Shown: piece by piece, positions 17,495 to 26,680 of the stretch
Layout: every line of letters begins with the position of its first letter
Numbering within the stretch: position 1 is the stretch's first letter
Source: an uncultured Elusimicrobia bacterium
GTDB lineage: Bacteria; Elusimicrobiota; Elusimicrobia; Elusimicrobiales; UBA9959
Assembly: GCA_903879915.1 (NCBI GenBank)
Contig: CAIRNJ010000045.1
Location: forward strand, 1-61,850
DNA: 61,850 nucleotides
Direction: 5' to 3'
Made by a program: the position numbers and the translations under genes
The notes under the pieces: model-generated
The model's input: only the letters and a program-made list of their open reading frames with translations
Databases searched by the model: none
Told to the model about the DNA's origin: nothing

Positions 17495-20151
17495 TGGCAC
17501 TGAAAACCCTTCTTTTATCTGCGCTGTTCCTCTGCGGGAACGGGGATCTTTTCGCCGACACAACGCCCGCTTCGTATTCCGACGCGCAGGACCAGCTGGC
17601 GTGGCTTTCGCTGGAAGCCACGGTTACGCATAAGGCGCTTAAGGAAAAGATAAAGGAGCAATCGGCCGATTACGAAACCCTCAACCGGCTCAGGCAGGCG
17701 AAGATCTCGGTGGAAGAGATGATACAGCGCGACAATGTCGCCAAGGCCTGCAAGGTCGTGGACCTCGGCTTCACCGCCGCCGGGGTAGTCACCGGCGGCG
17801 CCGCCGTGGCCGCCAAGGAGGGGGGCAAGGCCGCCTTCAACTGGATAGCCGGCAAGATAGCGGTAGAGGGCGCCAAGGAAGCCGCCGGCGTGCCGGGCTA
17901 CAGCGACGCCGTAAAGGTAGGGGCGTACATACTCAACAAAGCAGGGCAGGACGAGCTTGCAGGACAGCTTTCCAAGGACAATATCGAGGTCCTGACCAGG
18001 GCACAGCAGCTGATACAGGACGATTCCGACGACAAAACGCTGAAGGACAAGCTTCCCGAGCTGCGGCAGATGATCTTCGACATGGAAAGCGCGATAGAGA
18101 AGAACGACTATCAGCTTAAATACCTTTCCACGAAGATGGATGAACTGAAGAAAAAAGGTGATCTTTTGAACAGCGCGGCTAAGACCCTGAAAGAAAAAGA
18201 GGCGAAAGAGGCGGAAAAAGCGGTTGAAAAGAGCAAAAAAGCGGAGCCGCCGCTGCTAAACACCGAACTCTTCAGGCCCGCCGAAGTGCCGCCAGCCGCC
18301 GTCGGGCCTAAGGATACGCCGGAAGAAAGGAAGAGAAAGATACAGGAAAGCATCGACAGATACATCAGTTCGCTCAGGGCGAAAATAGCTGGCGAGAAAA
18401 AAACCGCCGACGCCGCCTGGGCCGCTCTTAAGAAGCCGGAGGGCAACGTCAGGTATGCCCGCAACGACGGCACGGACCAGGTAAAGGACCTCTTCTATTC
18501 GCTGAACTACCTCGAGGGCGGATTTACTGAAACCCGGACTTACGTGAACATGCAGAGCATTGAGGCCTCGGCCAAAAGCGAAGCCGACTTCCTCTCCAGG
18601 TACAGGGAACAGCTTGAGAACCACAGGTCCGAAATAAGATCGAAGATAGAGCCTATAATAACGGATATCTCCGGCTATACCGGGCAATGGAAGTCGGTTC
18701 GCGACACTTACGGGCCGCAGGGCTATTTCGTCAGCGACCCCGAGAAGGTCAGGGAGATGACCCCCTGGACCGATTATTACGAGATGCCGCTGAAATTTAT
18801 CGACGGTTATCTGAAGGCTACCGAAGGCCTCGAGCCCAGGTTCAGGGCTATCGAAGCGAAAGCGGCCGCGCAGAAAAACGCCATCTACGCCGAAGCCAAG
18901 GAGCTGCTTGCCGCCTACACGGCTAAGCTGCAGGACTTCAGGGATTACAAGCCGCAGACGGTCGCGCAGCTGGAGAAGATCGGCGCCGAACTTTCAAAAA
19001 AGGCCGATACGGTGTCCACGCTGCCCAGCGATTTCGTGAGCGAATTCTCCTACAACGGAAAACACGACCTCGCCGACCTGGAAGCGAAAGTGACGGCCGC
19101 CAAGTCGGCTTTTTCAGCCATGCAGGGCCTGTCCCGGGCGGGAACGCTACTGGCCTGCGACCTCGAAGCCAGGTACAGGGAGCTGGGAGAAATGGCCGGC
19201 TCGGCGCTGATGAACGAGGCGCGAACGATAAGCTACATGGCCGAGAACAGAACGCACAAGGAGGCCATGGCCGCGGCCCTGAAGAGGACCGCCGACTATG
19301 CCCCCGAGATGCGCGGCGCCGAAAGTTCTCAATACCTTGCCAGCGCTGTCTCCAACGCCGCGGCCACAATGTTCGGCGCCGAGGACGCGCTTAAATTCCT
19401 GCAGAGCCGCAGCGCCCAGCTTGTAGCGGTCTACGGGAAAGCCGCCGCCGCCCTGAAGAACGATCTTTCGAAGGACCTCTCTTATCTTGAAAAGACGGAA
19501 CCGGGAAGGTATGGGGCGGAGATACAGAAACTTTTCGAGCCAGCCCGGAGGGCTGAAGCAGAAATGGGGAAAATAATAGAGGAAGTGCTGAAAGCGCCGC
19601 TTTTCGGCGACAAGCCGCTGCTCGAGCGCGTCGGCTTCTGGACAGCGCAGGCCGAAGCCGGGCGGGCAGGGCTTGAAAAGATCACCGCCGCCTTCTGGGA
19701 CAGCCCGCAGGGCAAGAGAATCGCGGAGGCGCGCAGGATAGGAGAGCTGCAGGTCTCCCGCGAGACCAGCGACCCCGGCCTGGCGGCTGTACGGAGGCTG
19801 TACGAGGGCTTCGAAAGCGCCTACGAAAGCCGGAACGCGGCAAAACTGATGTCCTTCATTTCGGAAGACTGGAGCGCCGGCGACGGCACCACCGCTTCCG
19901 ACCTCAACGAACAGTTCACCAGGATATTCCGGTTATTCGATGAAATAAGCGTGGACATCACCGGCCTGCAGGTGGCCGGGGAGGGGAAAAACATGTACAC
20001 CGCCTCCTATAACATGATGATACGCAGCAGGATCTACAAGAAGAACATCAAGCGCGAAGAAAGTTCCTCGGTTTACGAGCATATAGAGGTCAACGGAACA
20101 GCCGCCAGGATAAAGAGAACGGAGGCCGGCGGGTACTGGGACATTAAATAA
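17494..20151 (+). CDS. Large exported coiled-coil protein with C-terminal NTF2-like domain
   Basis: An 885-aa protein with an N-terminal signal-like segment ending near LFADT. A helical region contains a small-residue-rich hydrophobic stretch (VDLGFTAAGVVTGGAAVAA, about residues 86-104). Long Lys/Glu/Ala-rich coiled coils span most of 180-740. The last part, about 758-885, looks like an NTF2-type domain (VRRLYEGFESAYESRN, then SEDWSAGDG, ending with ...SYNMMIRSR). That domain resembles residues 141-255 of the previous protein. The ATG overlaps the previous stop by one base. The function is unknown; a periplasm-spanning or scaffold role for the barrel at 14626 is plausible but inferred. Confidence 0.65.
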   Translation: MALKTLLLSALFLCGNGDLFADTTPASYSDAQDQLAWLSLEATVTHKALKEKIKEQSADYETLNRLRQAKISVEEMIQRDNVAKACKVVDLGFTAAGVVTGGAAVAAKEGGKAAFNWIAGKIAVEGAKEAAGVPGYSDAVKVGAYILNKAGQDELAGQLSKDNIEVLTRAQQLIQDDSDDKTLKDKLPELRQMIFDMESAIEKNDYQLKYLSTKMDELKKKGDLLNSAAKTLKEKEAKEAEKAVEKSKKAEPPLLNTELFRPAEVPPAAVGPKDTPEERKRKIQESIDRYISSLRAKIAGEKKTADAAWAALKKPEGNVRYARNDGTDQVKDLFYSLNYLEGGFTETRTYVNMQSIEASAKSEADFLSRYREQLENHRSEIRSKIEPIITDISGYTGQWKSVRDTYGPQGYFVSDPEKVREMTPWTDYYEMPLKFIDGYLKATEGLEPRFRAIEAKAAAQKNAIYAEAKELLAAYTAKLQDFRDYKPQTVAQLEKIGAELSKKADTVSTLPSDFVSEFSYNGKHDLADLEAKVTAAKSAFSAMQGLSRAGTLLACDLEARYRELGEMAGSALMNEARTISYMAENRTHKEAMAAALKRTADYAPEMRGAESSQYLASAVSNAAATMFGAEDALKFLQSRSAQLVAVYGKAAAALKNDLSKDLSYLEKTEPGRYGAEIQKLFEPARRAEAEMGKIIEEVLKAPLFGDKPLLERVGFWTAQAEAGRAGLEKITAAFWDSPQGKRIAEARRIGELQVSRETSDPGLAAVRRLYEGFESAYESRNAAKLMSFISEDWSAGDGTTASDLNEQFTRIFRLFDEISVDITGLQVAGEGKNMYTASYNMMIRSRIYKKNIKREESSSVYEHIEVNGTAARIKRTEAGGYWDIK

Positions 20152-20177
20152 AGGCCCGGGAAACCGGTCTTTCAGGC

Positions 20178-20207
20178 CAAAAGCCTCCCGCCGGCGGGGG
20201 GCTTTTG
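20178..20207 (+). terminator. Hairpin at end of the envelope operon
   Basis: A 12-bp stem (CAAAAGCCTCCC paired with its complement at 20196-20207, one G-U pair) closes a 6-base GCCGGC loop. It lies 27 bp after the stop of the 885-aa protein. No T-tract follows, so it may be a weak or factor-assisted terminator, or a 3'-stabilising hairpin. Confidence 0.5.
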
Positions 20208-20220
20208 CCATTAACGCCGA

Positions 20221-20249
20221 TTGACTATGAGGAGTGTAATTAATATAAT
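20221..20249 (+). promoter_or_regulatory. Sigma-70 promoter of rpsO-pnp
   Basis: TTGACT (20221-20226), a 17-bp spacer and TATAAT (20244-20249) form a near-consensus promoter. The leader to the rpsO ATG is about 30 nt. Its presence shows that the in-frame codons upstream of 20287 are not coding. Confidence 0.8.
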
Positions 20250-20286
20250 AGGACCAAGCACAAAACTACATAAAGAGAGAGAAAAA

Positions 20287-20556
20287 ATGGCATTAACCAA
20301 GAACAAAATCAGAGAAACTGTGGAGAAATTCTCCGCAAAACCGAACGATACAGGCTCGGCTTCCGTACAGGTGGCCCTGCTTACCGAACGGATACAGTAT
20401 CTTTCCAAACATCATACCACAAGCCCCAAGGACCACGCCTCACAGCGCGGCCTTACCACGCTTGTTTCACAGCGCAAGCGCCTTCTTTCCTACCTGGAAG
20501 CCAACAACCGGGAAGAATACAAGAAGGTCATTAAAGCTTTAGGCTTAAGGAAATAA
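20287..20556 (+). CDS. rpsO: 30S ribosomal protein S15
   Basis: Binds 16S rRNA in the platform of the small subunit and helps form the bridge to 50S. At 89 aa it has the standard S15 length. Conserved segments include GSASVQVALLTERI, LSKHHTTSPKDHASQRGL and the terminal RRYxxLIxxLGLR-type helix, here KKVIKALGLRK. I chose the ATG at 20287 because it gives the canonical N-terminus and lies downstream of the promoter. It is followed 3 bp later by pnp, the widely conserved rpsO-pnp order. Confidence 0.97.
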   Translation: MALTKNKIRETVEKFSAKPNDTGSASVQVALLTERIQYLSKHHTTSPKDHASQRGLTTLVSQRKRLLSYLEANNREEYKKVIKALGLRK

Positions 20557-20559
20557 CAA

Positions 20560-22701
20560 ATGACAAATTACCCGAAACCGCTCCGCCTTGAAGAACAGGT
20601 GGGGGATAAGCTCATTTCATTCGAGACCGGAGCGCTGGCCAAGCAGGCCGGCGGCGCCGTGATCATCCGCATAGGGGACACCATGGTGCTCTCCACCGCG
20701 CAGCAGGCCAACAAACCCAAGGATACCCCGCCCCAGTTCGTGCCGCTCAGCTGCGACTACAAAGAGCGCACCTACGCGGCCGGCATGATCCCCGGCGGCT
20801 TCTTCAAGCGCGAGGGCAAAGCCCGCGAGAAAGAAGTCCTGGCCTCCCGCCTGACGGACCGCGCCGTGCGCCCGCTGTTCCCGGATTATTTCAACACCGA
20901 GACGCAGGTGGTCAACATGGTGATGTCCTACGACGGCATCAACGACGCCGACGTGGTGTCCATCAACTCGGCCTCAGCGGCCCTGATGATCTCGGACATC
21001 CCGTGGAACGGCCCCGTGTCCGCGGTGCGCGTGGGCAAGCTCGACGGCAAGTTCATAATGAACCCCACCAACGAGCAGCGCGAGACCTCGGAGATGGAAA
21101 TGGTCATCTGCGGCACGCCCAACGGCATCCTGATGGTGGAAGGCGGCGGCAAAGAGCTCCCTAACTCCGACCTGATCGGAGCCATGGAGGCCGCCAAGCC
21201 CGAACTTGAAAAGCTCAACAACCTGCAGATCAAGCTGAAAGCGCAGATCGGCAAAGCCAAGACCGCCATCGCCACTCCCGAAATAAAGGCCGACCTCAAA
21301 GCCGCCGTCGAAGAGATGGTAAAGGCCGAGATCGAGAGGATCCTCTCCTCCAAGCCCGAGAAGAAAGCCATGGAGAAGGCCCTTGAAGAGATAAGGATCA
21401 AGGCCTATACCGCGATGACGCAGAAATATCCCGAAGACGTTACCGCCTCTTACCAGGCCAAGACCGTGTTCGAGGACGTCCTCTCCTCAGTGTGGCGCCG
21501 CCTCACGCTCGATACCAAGGTGCGCACCGACGGCCGCCAGACCGACGAGATCCGCGAGATCAACATCGACCCCGGCTTCCTGCCCCGCACCCACGGTTCC
21601 GCCGTGTTCACCCGCGGCCAGACCCAGGCGCTGGTGATCACCACGCTGGGCACCGCCGACGACAAGCAGATGCTGGACGCGCTGGAAGGCAAGACCTACG
21701 ACAGGTTCATGCTGCACTACAACTTCCCCAGCTACTCCGTGGGCGAAGTGAAGCCCGACAGGGGCCCCGGCCGCCGCGAAATAGGCCATGGCCACCTGGC
21801 CAAGCGCGCGCTGCTGCCGCTGCTGCCCCCGGAAGAAACGTTCCCTTACACCATCCGCCTCGTGTCCGACATCCTGGAGTCCAACGGCTCCTCGTCCATG
21901 GCCACCGTCTGCGGCGGGTCCCTCAGCCTGTTCGACGCCGGCGTACCCATGAAGGCCGCCTGCTCGGGCATCGCCATGGGCCTCGTTACCGACGGTTCCA
22001 AGTTCGCGGTGCTGTCCGACATCGCCGGCCTGGAAGACCACTACGGCGACATGGACTTCAAGATAACCGGCACGCGCAAAGGCGTGACCGCGCTGCAGAT
22101 GGACGTGAAGCTCGCCACCGGCATCCCCATGAACATCATGAAGGAAGCCATCGAGCAGGCCACCCGCGGCCGCCTCCACATCCTTGACCTGATGGACAAG
22201 GCCATGCCGACGCACCGCGCCGACATCTCCGAGTTCGCGCCCCGCATAGTGAAGCTGATGATCCCCCGCGACAAGATCGGCGCCTTCATAGGGCCCGGCG
22301 GCAAGAACATCCGCGGCATACAGGAGCGCACCGGCGCCAACATCGAAGTCGAGGACGACGGTTCAGTGTTCGTCTCCAGCTCCGACAAGGCCAGCCTTGA
22401 GGCCGCCAAATCCATGGTGGAGCAGTTCAGCATGGAAATAGAGGTGGGCAAAGTCTACAAGGGCACCGTAGTTTCGATCGTCGACTTCGGCGCCTTCGTG
22501 GAAGTGCTCCCCGGCAAGGAAGCCCTCCTGCACATTTCAGAGATCGACACCAAGCGGGTAAACCGCGTGGAAGACGTCCTGAAGATGGGCCAGGTAATAG
22601 AAGTAAAAGTGCTGAGCATGGAAGGCCCCGGGAAGTTCCGCCTGTCCCGCCGCGCGCTTATGCAGCCGGGTTCACAGCCCGTGCAGCCCGTAAGGAAGTA
22701 A
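20560..22701 (+). CDS. pnp: Polyribonucleotide nucleotidyltransferase (PNPase)
   Basis: Phosphorolytic 3'-5' exoribonuclease and RNA tailing enzyme of the degradosome, 713 aa. The order is: first RNase PH domain, an all-helical linker, the second RNase PH domain (VRTDGR, FLPRTHGSAVFTRGQTQ, and the catalytic region near LSDIAGLEDHYGDMDFK), a KH domain (IGAFIGPGGKNIRGIQERTG) and a C-terminal S1 domain (GTVVSIVDFGAFVEV). All parts are intact and of usual length. The gene is co-transcribed with rpsO. A strong hairpin follows the stop. Confidence 0.98.
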   Translation: MTNYPKPLRLEEQVGDKLISFETGALAKQAGGAVIIRIGDTMVLSTAQQANKPKDTPPQFVPLSCDYKERTYAAGMIPGGFFKREGKAREKEVLASRLTDRAVRPLFPDYFNTETQVVNMVMSYDGINDADVVSINSASAALMISDIPWNGPVSAVRVGKLDGKFIMNPTNEQRETSEMEMVICGTPNGILMVEGGGKELPNSDLIGAMEAAKPELEKLNNLQIKLKAQIGKAKTAIATPEIKADLKAAVEEMVKAEIERILSSKPEKKAMEKALEEIRIKAYTAMTQKYPEDVTASYQAKTVFEDVLSSVWRRLTLDTKVRTDGRQTDEIREINIDPGFLPRTHGSAVFTRGQTQALVITTLGTADDKQMLDALEGKTYDRFMLHYNFPSYSVGEVKPDRGPGRREIGHGHLAKRALLPLLPPEETFPYTIRLVSDILESNGSSSMATVCGGSLSLFDAGVPMKAACSGIAMGLVTDGSKFAVLSDIAGLEDHYGDMDFKITGTRKGVTALQMDVKLATGIPMNIMKEAIEQATRGRLHILDLMDKAMPTHRADISEFAPRIVKLMIPRDKIGAFIGPGGKNIRGIQERTGANIEVEDDGSVFVSSSDKASLEAAKSMVEQFSMEIEVGKVYKGTVVSIVDFGAFVEVLPGKEALLHISEIDTKRVNRVEDVLKMGQVIEVKVLSMEGPGKFRLSRRALMQPGSQPVQPVRK

Positions 22702-22708
22702 GCTTGAT

Positions 22709-22737
22709 CCGGCCCCCGCGTCCGACGCGGGGGCCGG
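22709..22737 (+). terminator. Strong hairpin after pnp
   Basis: A perfect 12-bp GC-rich stem (CCGGCCCCCGCG, 22709-22720, with its complement at 22726-22737) closes the loop TCCGA. No T-run follows and the next gene starts 23 bp later. It could therefore be a processing or stabilising stem, or a partial terminator, rather than a full stop. Confidence 0.6.
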
Positions 22738-22759
22738 AATATCTACCGGAGGCCCATCG

Positions 22760-23227
22760 ATGAAAAAAACTGCCAAACCTCAGGAAACAGCTTTCGACCA
22801 GGTACAAAAATTTTACCAGTTCATGAACTCCAACAAACTGGAAGTCATTGAGTTCTCAAAAGACAACACCTATATAAAGCTGGTGCGCAAACATAACAAC
22901 GCCGTGCACCAGATCCCCGTTTTCGCGCCGTCGGCGCACGCCCCGGCCGGCAAGGCCGCCCCGGCCGCGCAGGCCCCAGTAGCGCACGAGGGCGAAACGA
23001 TAAAAGCCCCCATGTCGGGAATATTTTACCGCGCCCCGTCCCCGTCCAGCCCGCCCTATGTGCGGGAGGGGGACACCGTTAAGGAAGGCCAGGTCATCTG
23101 CGTCATCGAAGCCATGAAGGTCTTCAACGAAATAAAGGCCGAGACGAACTTCACGATAGAAAAGGTACTGCAGGAGAACGGCAAGCCGGTAGAGCCGAAC
23201 GGCGCCCTGTTCCTGGTAAAGAAATAA
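22760..23227 (+). CDS. accB: Biotin carboxyl carrier protein of acetyl-CoA carboxylase
   Basis: Carries biotin for the carboxylase steps that make malonyl-CoA. The 155-aa protein has an N-terminal helical region resembling AccB (EVIEFSKDNTYIKLVRK), an Ala/Pro-rich swing linker (residues 55-76) and the biotinyl domain. The biotin-accepting Lys120 is in EAMKVFNEI, and the thumb region (APSPSSPPYVREGDTV) is typical of acetyl-CoA carboxylase BCCP. The biotin carboxylase gene accC, often adjacent, is not here. Instead a winged-helix protein starts 1 bp after the stop. Confidence 0.93.
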   Translation: MKKTAKPQETAFDQVQKFYQFMNSNKLEVIEFSKDNTYIKLVRKHNNAVHQIPVFAPSAHAPAGKAAPAAQAPVAHEGETIKAPMSGIFYRAPSPSSPPYVREGDTVKEGQVICVIEAMKVFNEIKAETNFTIEKVLQENGKPVEPNGALFLVKK

Positions 23228-23228
23228 T

Positions 23229-23456
23229 ATGCAGGACTCAGCCAAATATACCGACACCCTGGGACAGACCGCCGGCAACGTACTTGAAACGCTCAAGGCG
23301 GCCGGCGGCGACGCCACCTCCTGGGACCTGAAACTGAAACTCCACCTCTCCAGCTCCGCGCTGTACATGGCGCTGGGCTGGCTGGCCGCGGAACGGAAGA
23401 TAGAACTCTACCCTAAGGAACTTAACTTCAGGGTAGTCCTTGCGGATAAGAACTAA
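23229..23456 (+). CDS. Small winged helix-turn-helix protein (DUF2582-like)
   Basis: A 75-aa protein resembling the DUF2582 winged-helix family: TAGNVLETLKAAGGDATSWDL, then SSSALYMALGWLAAERKIEL. It is probably a DNA-binding regulator of its neighbours or a structural wHTH, and it lacks an effector domain. It lies one base after accB, so it is very likely co-translated with it and may link fatty-acid synthesis to regulation. That link is inference from position only. Confidence 0.7.
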   Translation: MQDSAKYTDTLGQTAGNVLETLKAAGGDATSWDLKLKLHLSSSALYMALGWLAAERKIELYPKELNFRVVLADKN

Positions 23457-23537
23457 ACCGGCCGGATTACCGCGCAGCTGGGCTCAACTGCGGCGCTTTT
23501 CTTGCCGTATTAAAACCGGGCGGACATAACAGCGACC

Positions 23538-25880
23538 ATGCGCGATCTCGCAAAGAACAGAGCTGCGGCACAAGGGAAGAAAAAGACCTCCCCGTTCGCC
23601 TACGCCCTGTACTGGATGGCCGCTTTCGCTTTTTCCCTGTGGCTGGCCTGGGTGCTGTTCAGCTCCGGCCCGCGCGGCCTGCTGGGAGACACCGTAGCAG
23701 CCGCGTTCCTCTCCTTCCTCGGAAAAACCGCCTATTTCTTCCCTTTCATCTTCCTCTACGGCCTGGTGGCCATACTGACGAAAGTGAACAAGCCGCATAA
23801 AGGGGTTATCACTCTTGTCGCCGGGACCTTCCTGACGCTGGGCTCCCTGTCGGCTGGCATACAGCTGCTCAGCTCCAGGTTCGGGCCGTGGGAAGGCTCC
23901 TGGCAGGTGGCCGGCGGCTGGCTCGGCTATTTCCTCGAACAGCTTCTTTCAAAGATACTCGGCCCGATAGGCGCCGCGCTTTTCTCGGCCGTGCTGTTCT
24001 TCGCCGGGGTACAGCTGCTTTTTAAGATCTCCTGGCGGCGCCTGCTTAAAGTGGTCTCGGCCGCCATAGCCTCCGACTACCGCGACTGGACCTCCGCCCG
24101 CCGCGAGCTGAATTCCCGGCTGAAGAACATTTCGGAGAAGCAGCCGGCGGAAGGCCCGGTTTACGATGTGAAGCCCATACCAGAGCCGCCGCCGGTAGTG
24201 CGCGGCAAGCCGGACGCCGGGGCGCAGCCGGAATTCGTTCCGCCGAAAACGCAGATAGTCCGCCCTTCCAAAGCGCAGGAGAGCACGGCCCGCAAGGCCG
24301 CCGTCCCCGCTCCCGCCGCCGCGGGCGGCGCGGCAGCGGACAAGGAAGCCCCGCACGACCCGCCGGAACTTCACTTCAAGGATTTCAAGCTGCCCACGCC
24401 CGACCTGCTCGATCCCGTGGCGGAGCAGGGTTTCGTAGGGCCGTCCGACGAGGAAATGGCCGGCGCGAAAAAGAAGTTGGAGGAAACGCTCAAGAGCTTC
24501 AACATCTCCGCTTACGTGGCGGACATCTACCCGGGCCCGGTCATAACGCGCTACGAGGTGACCCCCGCGCCCGGCGTCAAGATAAGCTCCATCGTCTCGC
24601 TGTCCAACGACCTCGCGCTGGCCATGAAGGCCGCCGGCATACGCGTGATAGCCCCCATCCCGGGCAAATCCGCGATAGGTTTCGAGATCCCGAATTTAAA
24701 ACGGGCGAAGGTCTGCCTGCGCGAAGTGCTGGAAAGCGCGGAGTTCAACGAGCGCAAAGAGCCGCTGCTTTTCGCCATAGGGCGCCACGCCGAAGGTTCC
24801 ATGGCCATGGCCGACCTGGAGGGGATGCCCCACCTGCTGGTGGCCGGCTCCACCGGTTCGGGCAAGAGCGTCTTCCTGCAGTCGCTGATCGTTTCGCTGA
24901 TGTACCGCAGGACCCCCGACGAGCTGAAATTCGTTTTCATCGACCCCAAGCGCCTGGAGCTTTCCTCCTACCAGGACATTCCTTATCTGTACGACCCCAA
25001 GGAAACGCCCGACCGCGTGGCGGTGATCACCGACGCCAAGGACGCGGCCAAGACGCTGATAGCGCTGACCAAGGTAATGATGAAGCGCTACAAGAAATTC
25101 GAGAGGGCGCGCGTGAAGAACATCGCGGGCTACAACAAATGGGCCAAGGCCAATAACGAGCCCCAGGAATACTACATAGTAGTGGTTATCGACGAGCTGG
25201 CCGACCTGATGGTGCAGGCCAAGAACGTGGTGGAGGAGAACATCCAGCGCCTGGCGCAGATGGCGCGCGCCGTGGGCATACACCTGGTGCTGGCCACCCA
25301 GCAGCCTTCCGTGGACGTGATCACCGGCGTGATAAAGGCCAACCTGCCCTCGCGCGTGGCGCTGCAGGTCACCTCCAAGGTGAACTCCCGCGTGATCCTG
25401 GACACCGGCGGCGCCGAGGCGCTGATCGGAAAAGGCGACCTGCTTTACCTCACAAAAGATTCCCCGAAGCCGCTGCGCATACAGGGCGCTTACGTTTCAG
25501 AAGCGGAGATCAACAAGGTGGTGGAGTACCTGAAAACACAGGGAAAGCCGCATTACACTCCGCTGGAGGAGGAAGAGGAAGGTTCGGTCTCCGGCAAAGG
25601 AAGCTCTTCGGAAGAACTGCTTACGGCCCTGCGCCTGGTGCTGGCCCGCCGCCGCGTTTCGCAGGACCTGCTGAAGGCGCATTTCGGGTCCTCCTCGCGG
25701 GCCACCAACATCCTGAGCATACTCGAAGTGAACGGCTTCATCCAAAAACCCGAAGGCTCGAACCGCTGGGAGATCTATTTTGATAAGATAGAATCGCACC
25801 TTAAGGCTCACGAGGGAGACACCATCCAGCCCGTTGCGCCGACCACGCCGGTGGCAGTGCAGGAGGAAACTGACCTATGA
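23538..25880 (+). CDS. ftsK: FtsK/SpoIIIE-type DNA translocase
   Basis: Septal DNA pump that clears and decatenates chromosome termini during division, 780 aa. The N-terminus has four predicted membrane helices (about 20-42, 55-80, 88-110, 140-165). A Pro/Ala/Lys linker follows, then the alpha-beta motor with Walker A GSTGSGKS (about 436-443), Walker B VVVIDELADLM, and the ATQQPSVDVITG segment. The C-terminal gamma winged-helix domain (LLTALRLVLARRRVSQDLLKAH...) would read KOPS-type polarity sequences. The ATG at 23538 follows a short leader. The stop overlaps lolA (ATGA). Confidence 0.95.
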   Translation: MRDLAKNRAAAQGKKKTSPFAYALYWMAAFAFSLWLAWVLFSSGPRGLLGDTVAAAFLSFLGKTAYFFPFIFLYGLVAILTKVNKPHKGVITLVAGTFLTLGSLSAGIQLLSSRFGPWEGSWQVAGGWLGYFLEQLLSKILGPIGAALFSAVLFFAGVQLLFKISWRRLLKVVSAAIASDYRDWTSARRELNSRLKNISEKQPAEGPVYDVKPIPEPPPVVRGKPDAGAQPEFVPPKTQIVRPSKAQESTARKAAVPAPAAAGGAAADKEAPHDPPELHFKDFKLPTPDLLDPVAEQGFVGPSDEEMAGAKKKLEETLKSFNISAYVADIYPGPVITRYEVTPAPGVKISSIVSLSNDLALAMKAAGIRVIAPIPGKSAIGFEIPNLKRAKVCLREVLESAEFNERKEPLLFAIGRHAEGSMAMADLEGMPHLLVAGSTGSGKSVFLQSLIVSLMYRRTPDELKFVFIDPKRLELSSYQDIPYLYDPKETPDRVAVITDAKDAAKTLIALTKVMMKRYKKFERARVKNIAGYNKWAKANNEPQEYYIVVVIDELADLMVQAKNVVEENIQRLAQMARAVGIHLVLATQQPSVDVITGVIKANLPSRVALQVTSKVNSRVILDTGGAEALIGKGDLLYLTKDSPKPLRIQGAYVSEAEINKVVEYLKTQGKPHYTPLEEEEEGSVSGKGSSSEELLTALRLVLARRRVSQDLLKAHFGSSSRATNILSILEVNGFIQKPEGSNRWEIYFDKIESHLKAHEGDTIQPVAPTTPVAVQEETDL

Positions 25881-26659
25881 GGAAATTATCCGTTATCGCC
25901 GCGCTGCTTTGTTTCGCGCTGCCCGCCGCCGCCCAAAAAGCCCCGGCCGTAAAAAAAGCCGCCCAGCCCGCTAAAAAAGCCGCGGCGGCAGCGGTCTCCA
26001 CCGCGGCGCCCGCCGTGGCCGTGGCCACAACGGCGCCCGCCGCGCAGCTCCCGGCCGTCAACGCCGCCGCGGAACGGGCGAAGAGAACGCTCGCGAACCT
26101 GGAAGCCTGGGACGCCAAGCTGGAAACGCTCAAGGCCGATTTCACGCAGGAAATTAATTTCAAAGAGGCCGGCCTCAGGCAGTCGGTGGAAGGGACGCTT
26201 CAGTATAGCAAGCCGAACCTGCTCAGGATAGAGCACACGAAACCGGCCGCCCAGCTGGTGGTCACCGACAAGACCGACATCTGGATCTACAAACCGGCGG
26301 ACAAGCAGGTGGTACGCACCACGTGGGACGCCTGGCGCAGGACCCAGGACCAGAACTTTTCAGGCATACTGGATTTCGGCAATTACTCCACGCTCGCGGC
26401 CAAGAATAACGCGGCCGTGCCCGAAGGGGAGAAAGACGGGCTGGTAACGCTGGTCCTCACGCCGCGCTCGGGCAGCAGCTACGAACTTACGCTGCGCCTC
26501 TCGGCGGCCGACTATTTCCCCGTGGAGGCGGAACTGGCGGTGGACAGCACGGTAATAACCACGCGCCTGCGGAAAGTCGAGAAGAACGGCGCCATAGCGA
26601 AGGAGATCTTCAGTTTTTCTCCGCCCAAGGGCGCGGAAGTGCTGGAATTCAAGAATTAA
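25877..26659 (+). CDS. lolA: Outer-membrane lipoprotein carrier protein LolA-like
   Basis: Periplasmic chaperone that ferries lipoproteins to the outer membrane. The 260-aa protein has a signal peptide (cut near AAAQ, residue 20) and an Ala/Lys/Pro spacer (about 20-65), longer than usual. The LolA fold follows: LETLKADFTQEI, GTLQYSKPNLLRIEHTKP, VVTDKTDIWIYKPADKQV, LRLSAADYFPVEAEL. The ftsK-lolA order is common in diderm bacteria and supports the call. The ATG overlaps the ftsK stop, so expression is coupled. Confidence 0.9.
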   Translation: MRKLSVIAALLCFALPAAAQKAPAVKKAAQPAKKAAAAAVSTAAPAVAVATTAPAAQLPAVNAAAERAKRTLANLEAWDAKLETLKADFTQEINFKEAGLRQSVEGTLQYSKPNLLRIEHTKPAAQLVVTDKTDIWIYKPADKQVVRTTWDAWRRTQDQNFSGILDFGNYSTLAAKNNAAVPEGEKDGLVTLVLTPRSGSSYELTLRLSAADYFPVEAELAVDSTVITTRLRKVEKNGAIAKEIFSFSPPKGAEVLEFKN

Positions 26660-26680
26660 GTAAGAGCTAAAAAAGCAAAA

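Noticed and set aside
20221-20286. An N-terminal extension of S15 starting at TTG
   Set aside because: It covers a near-consensus promoter (TTGACT, 17 bp, TATAAT) and would give a non-canonical S15 N-terminus.
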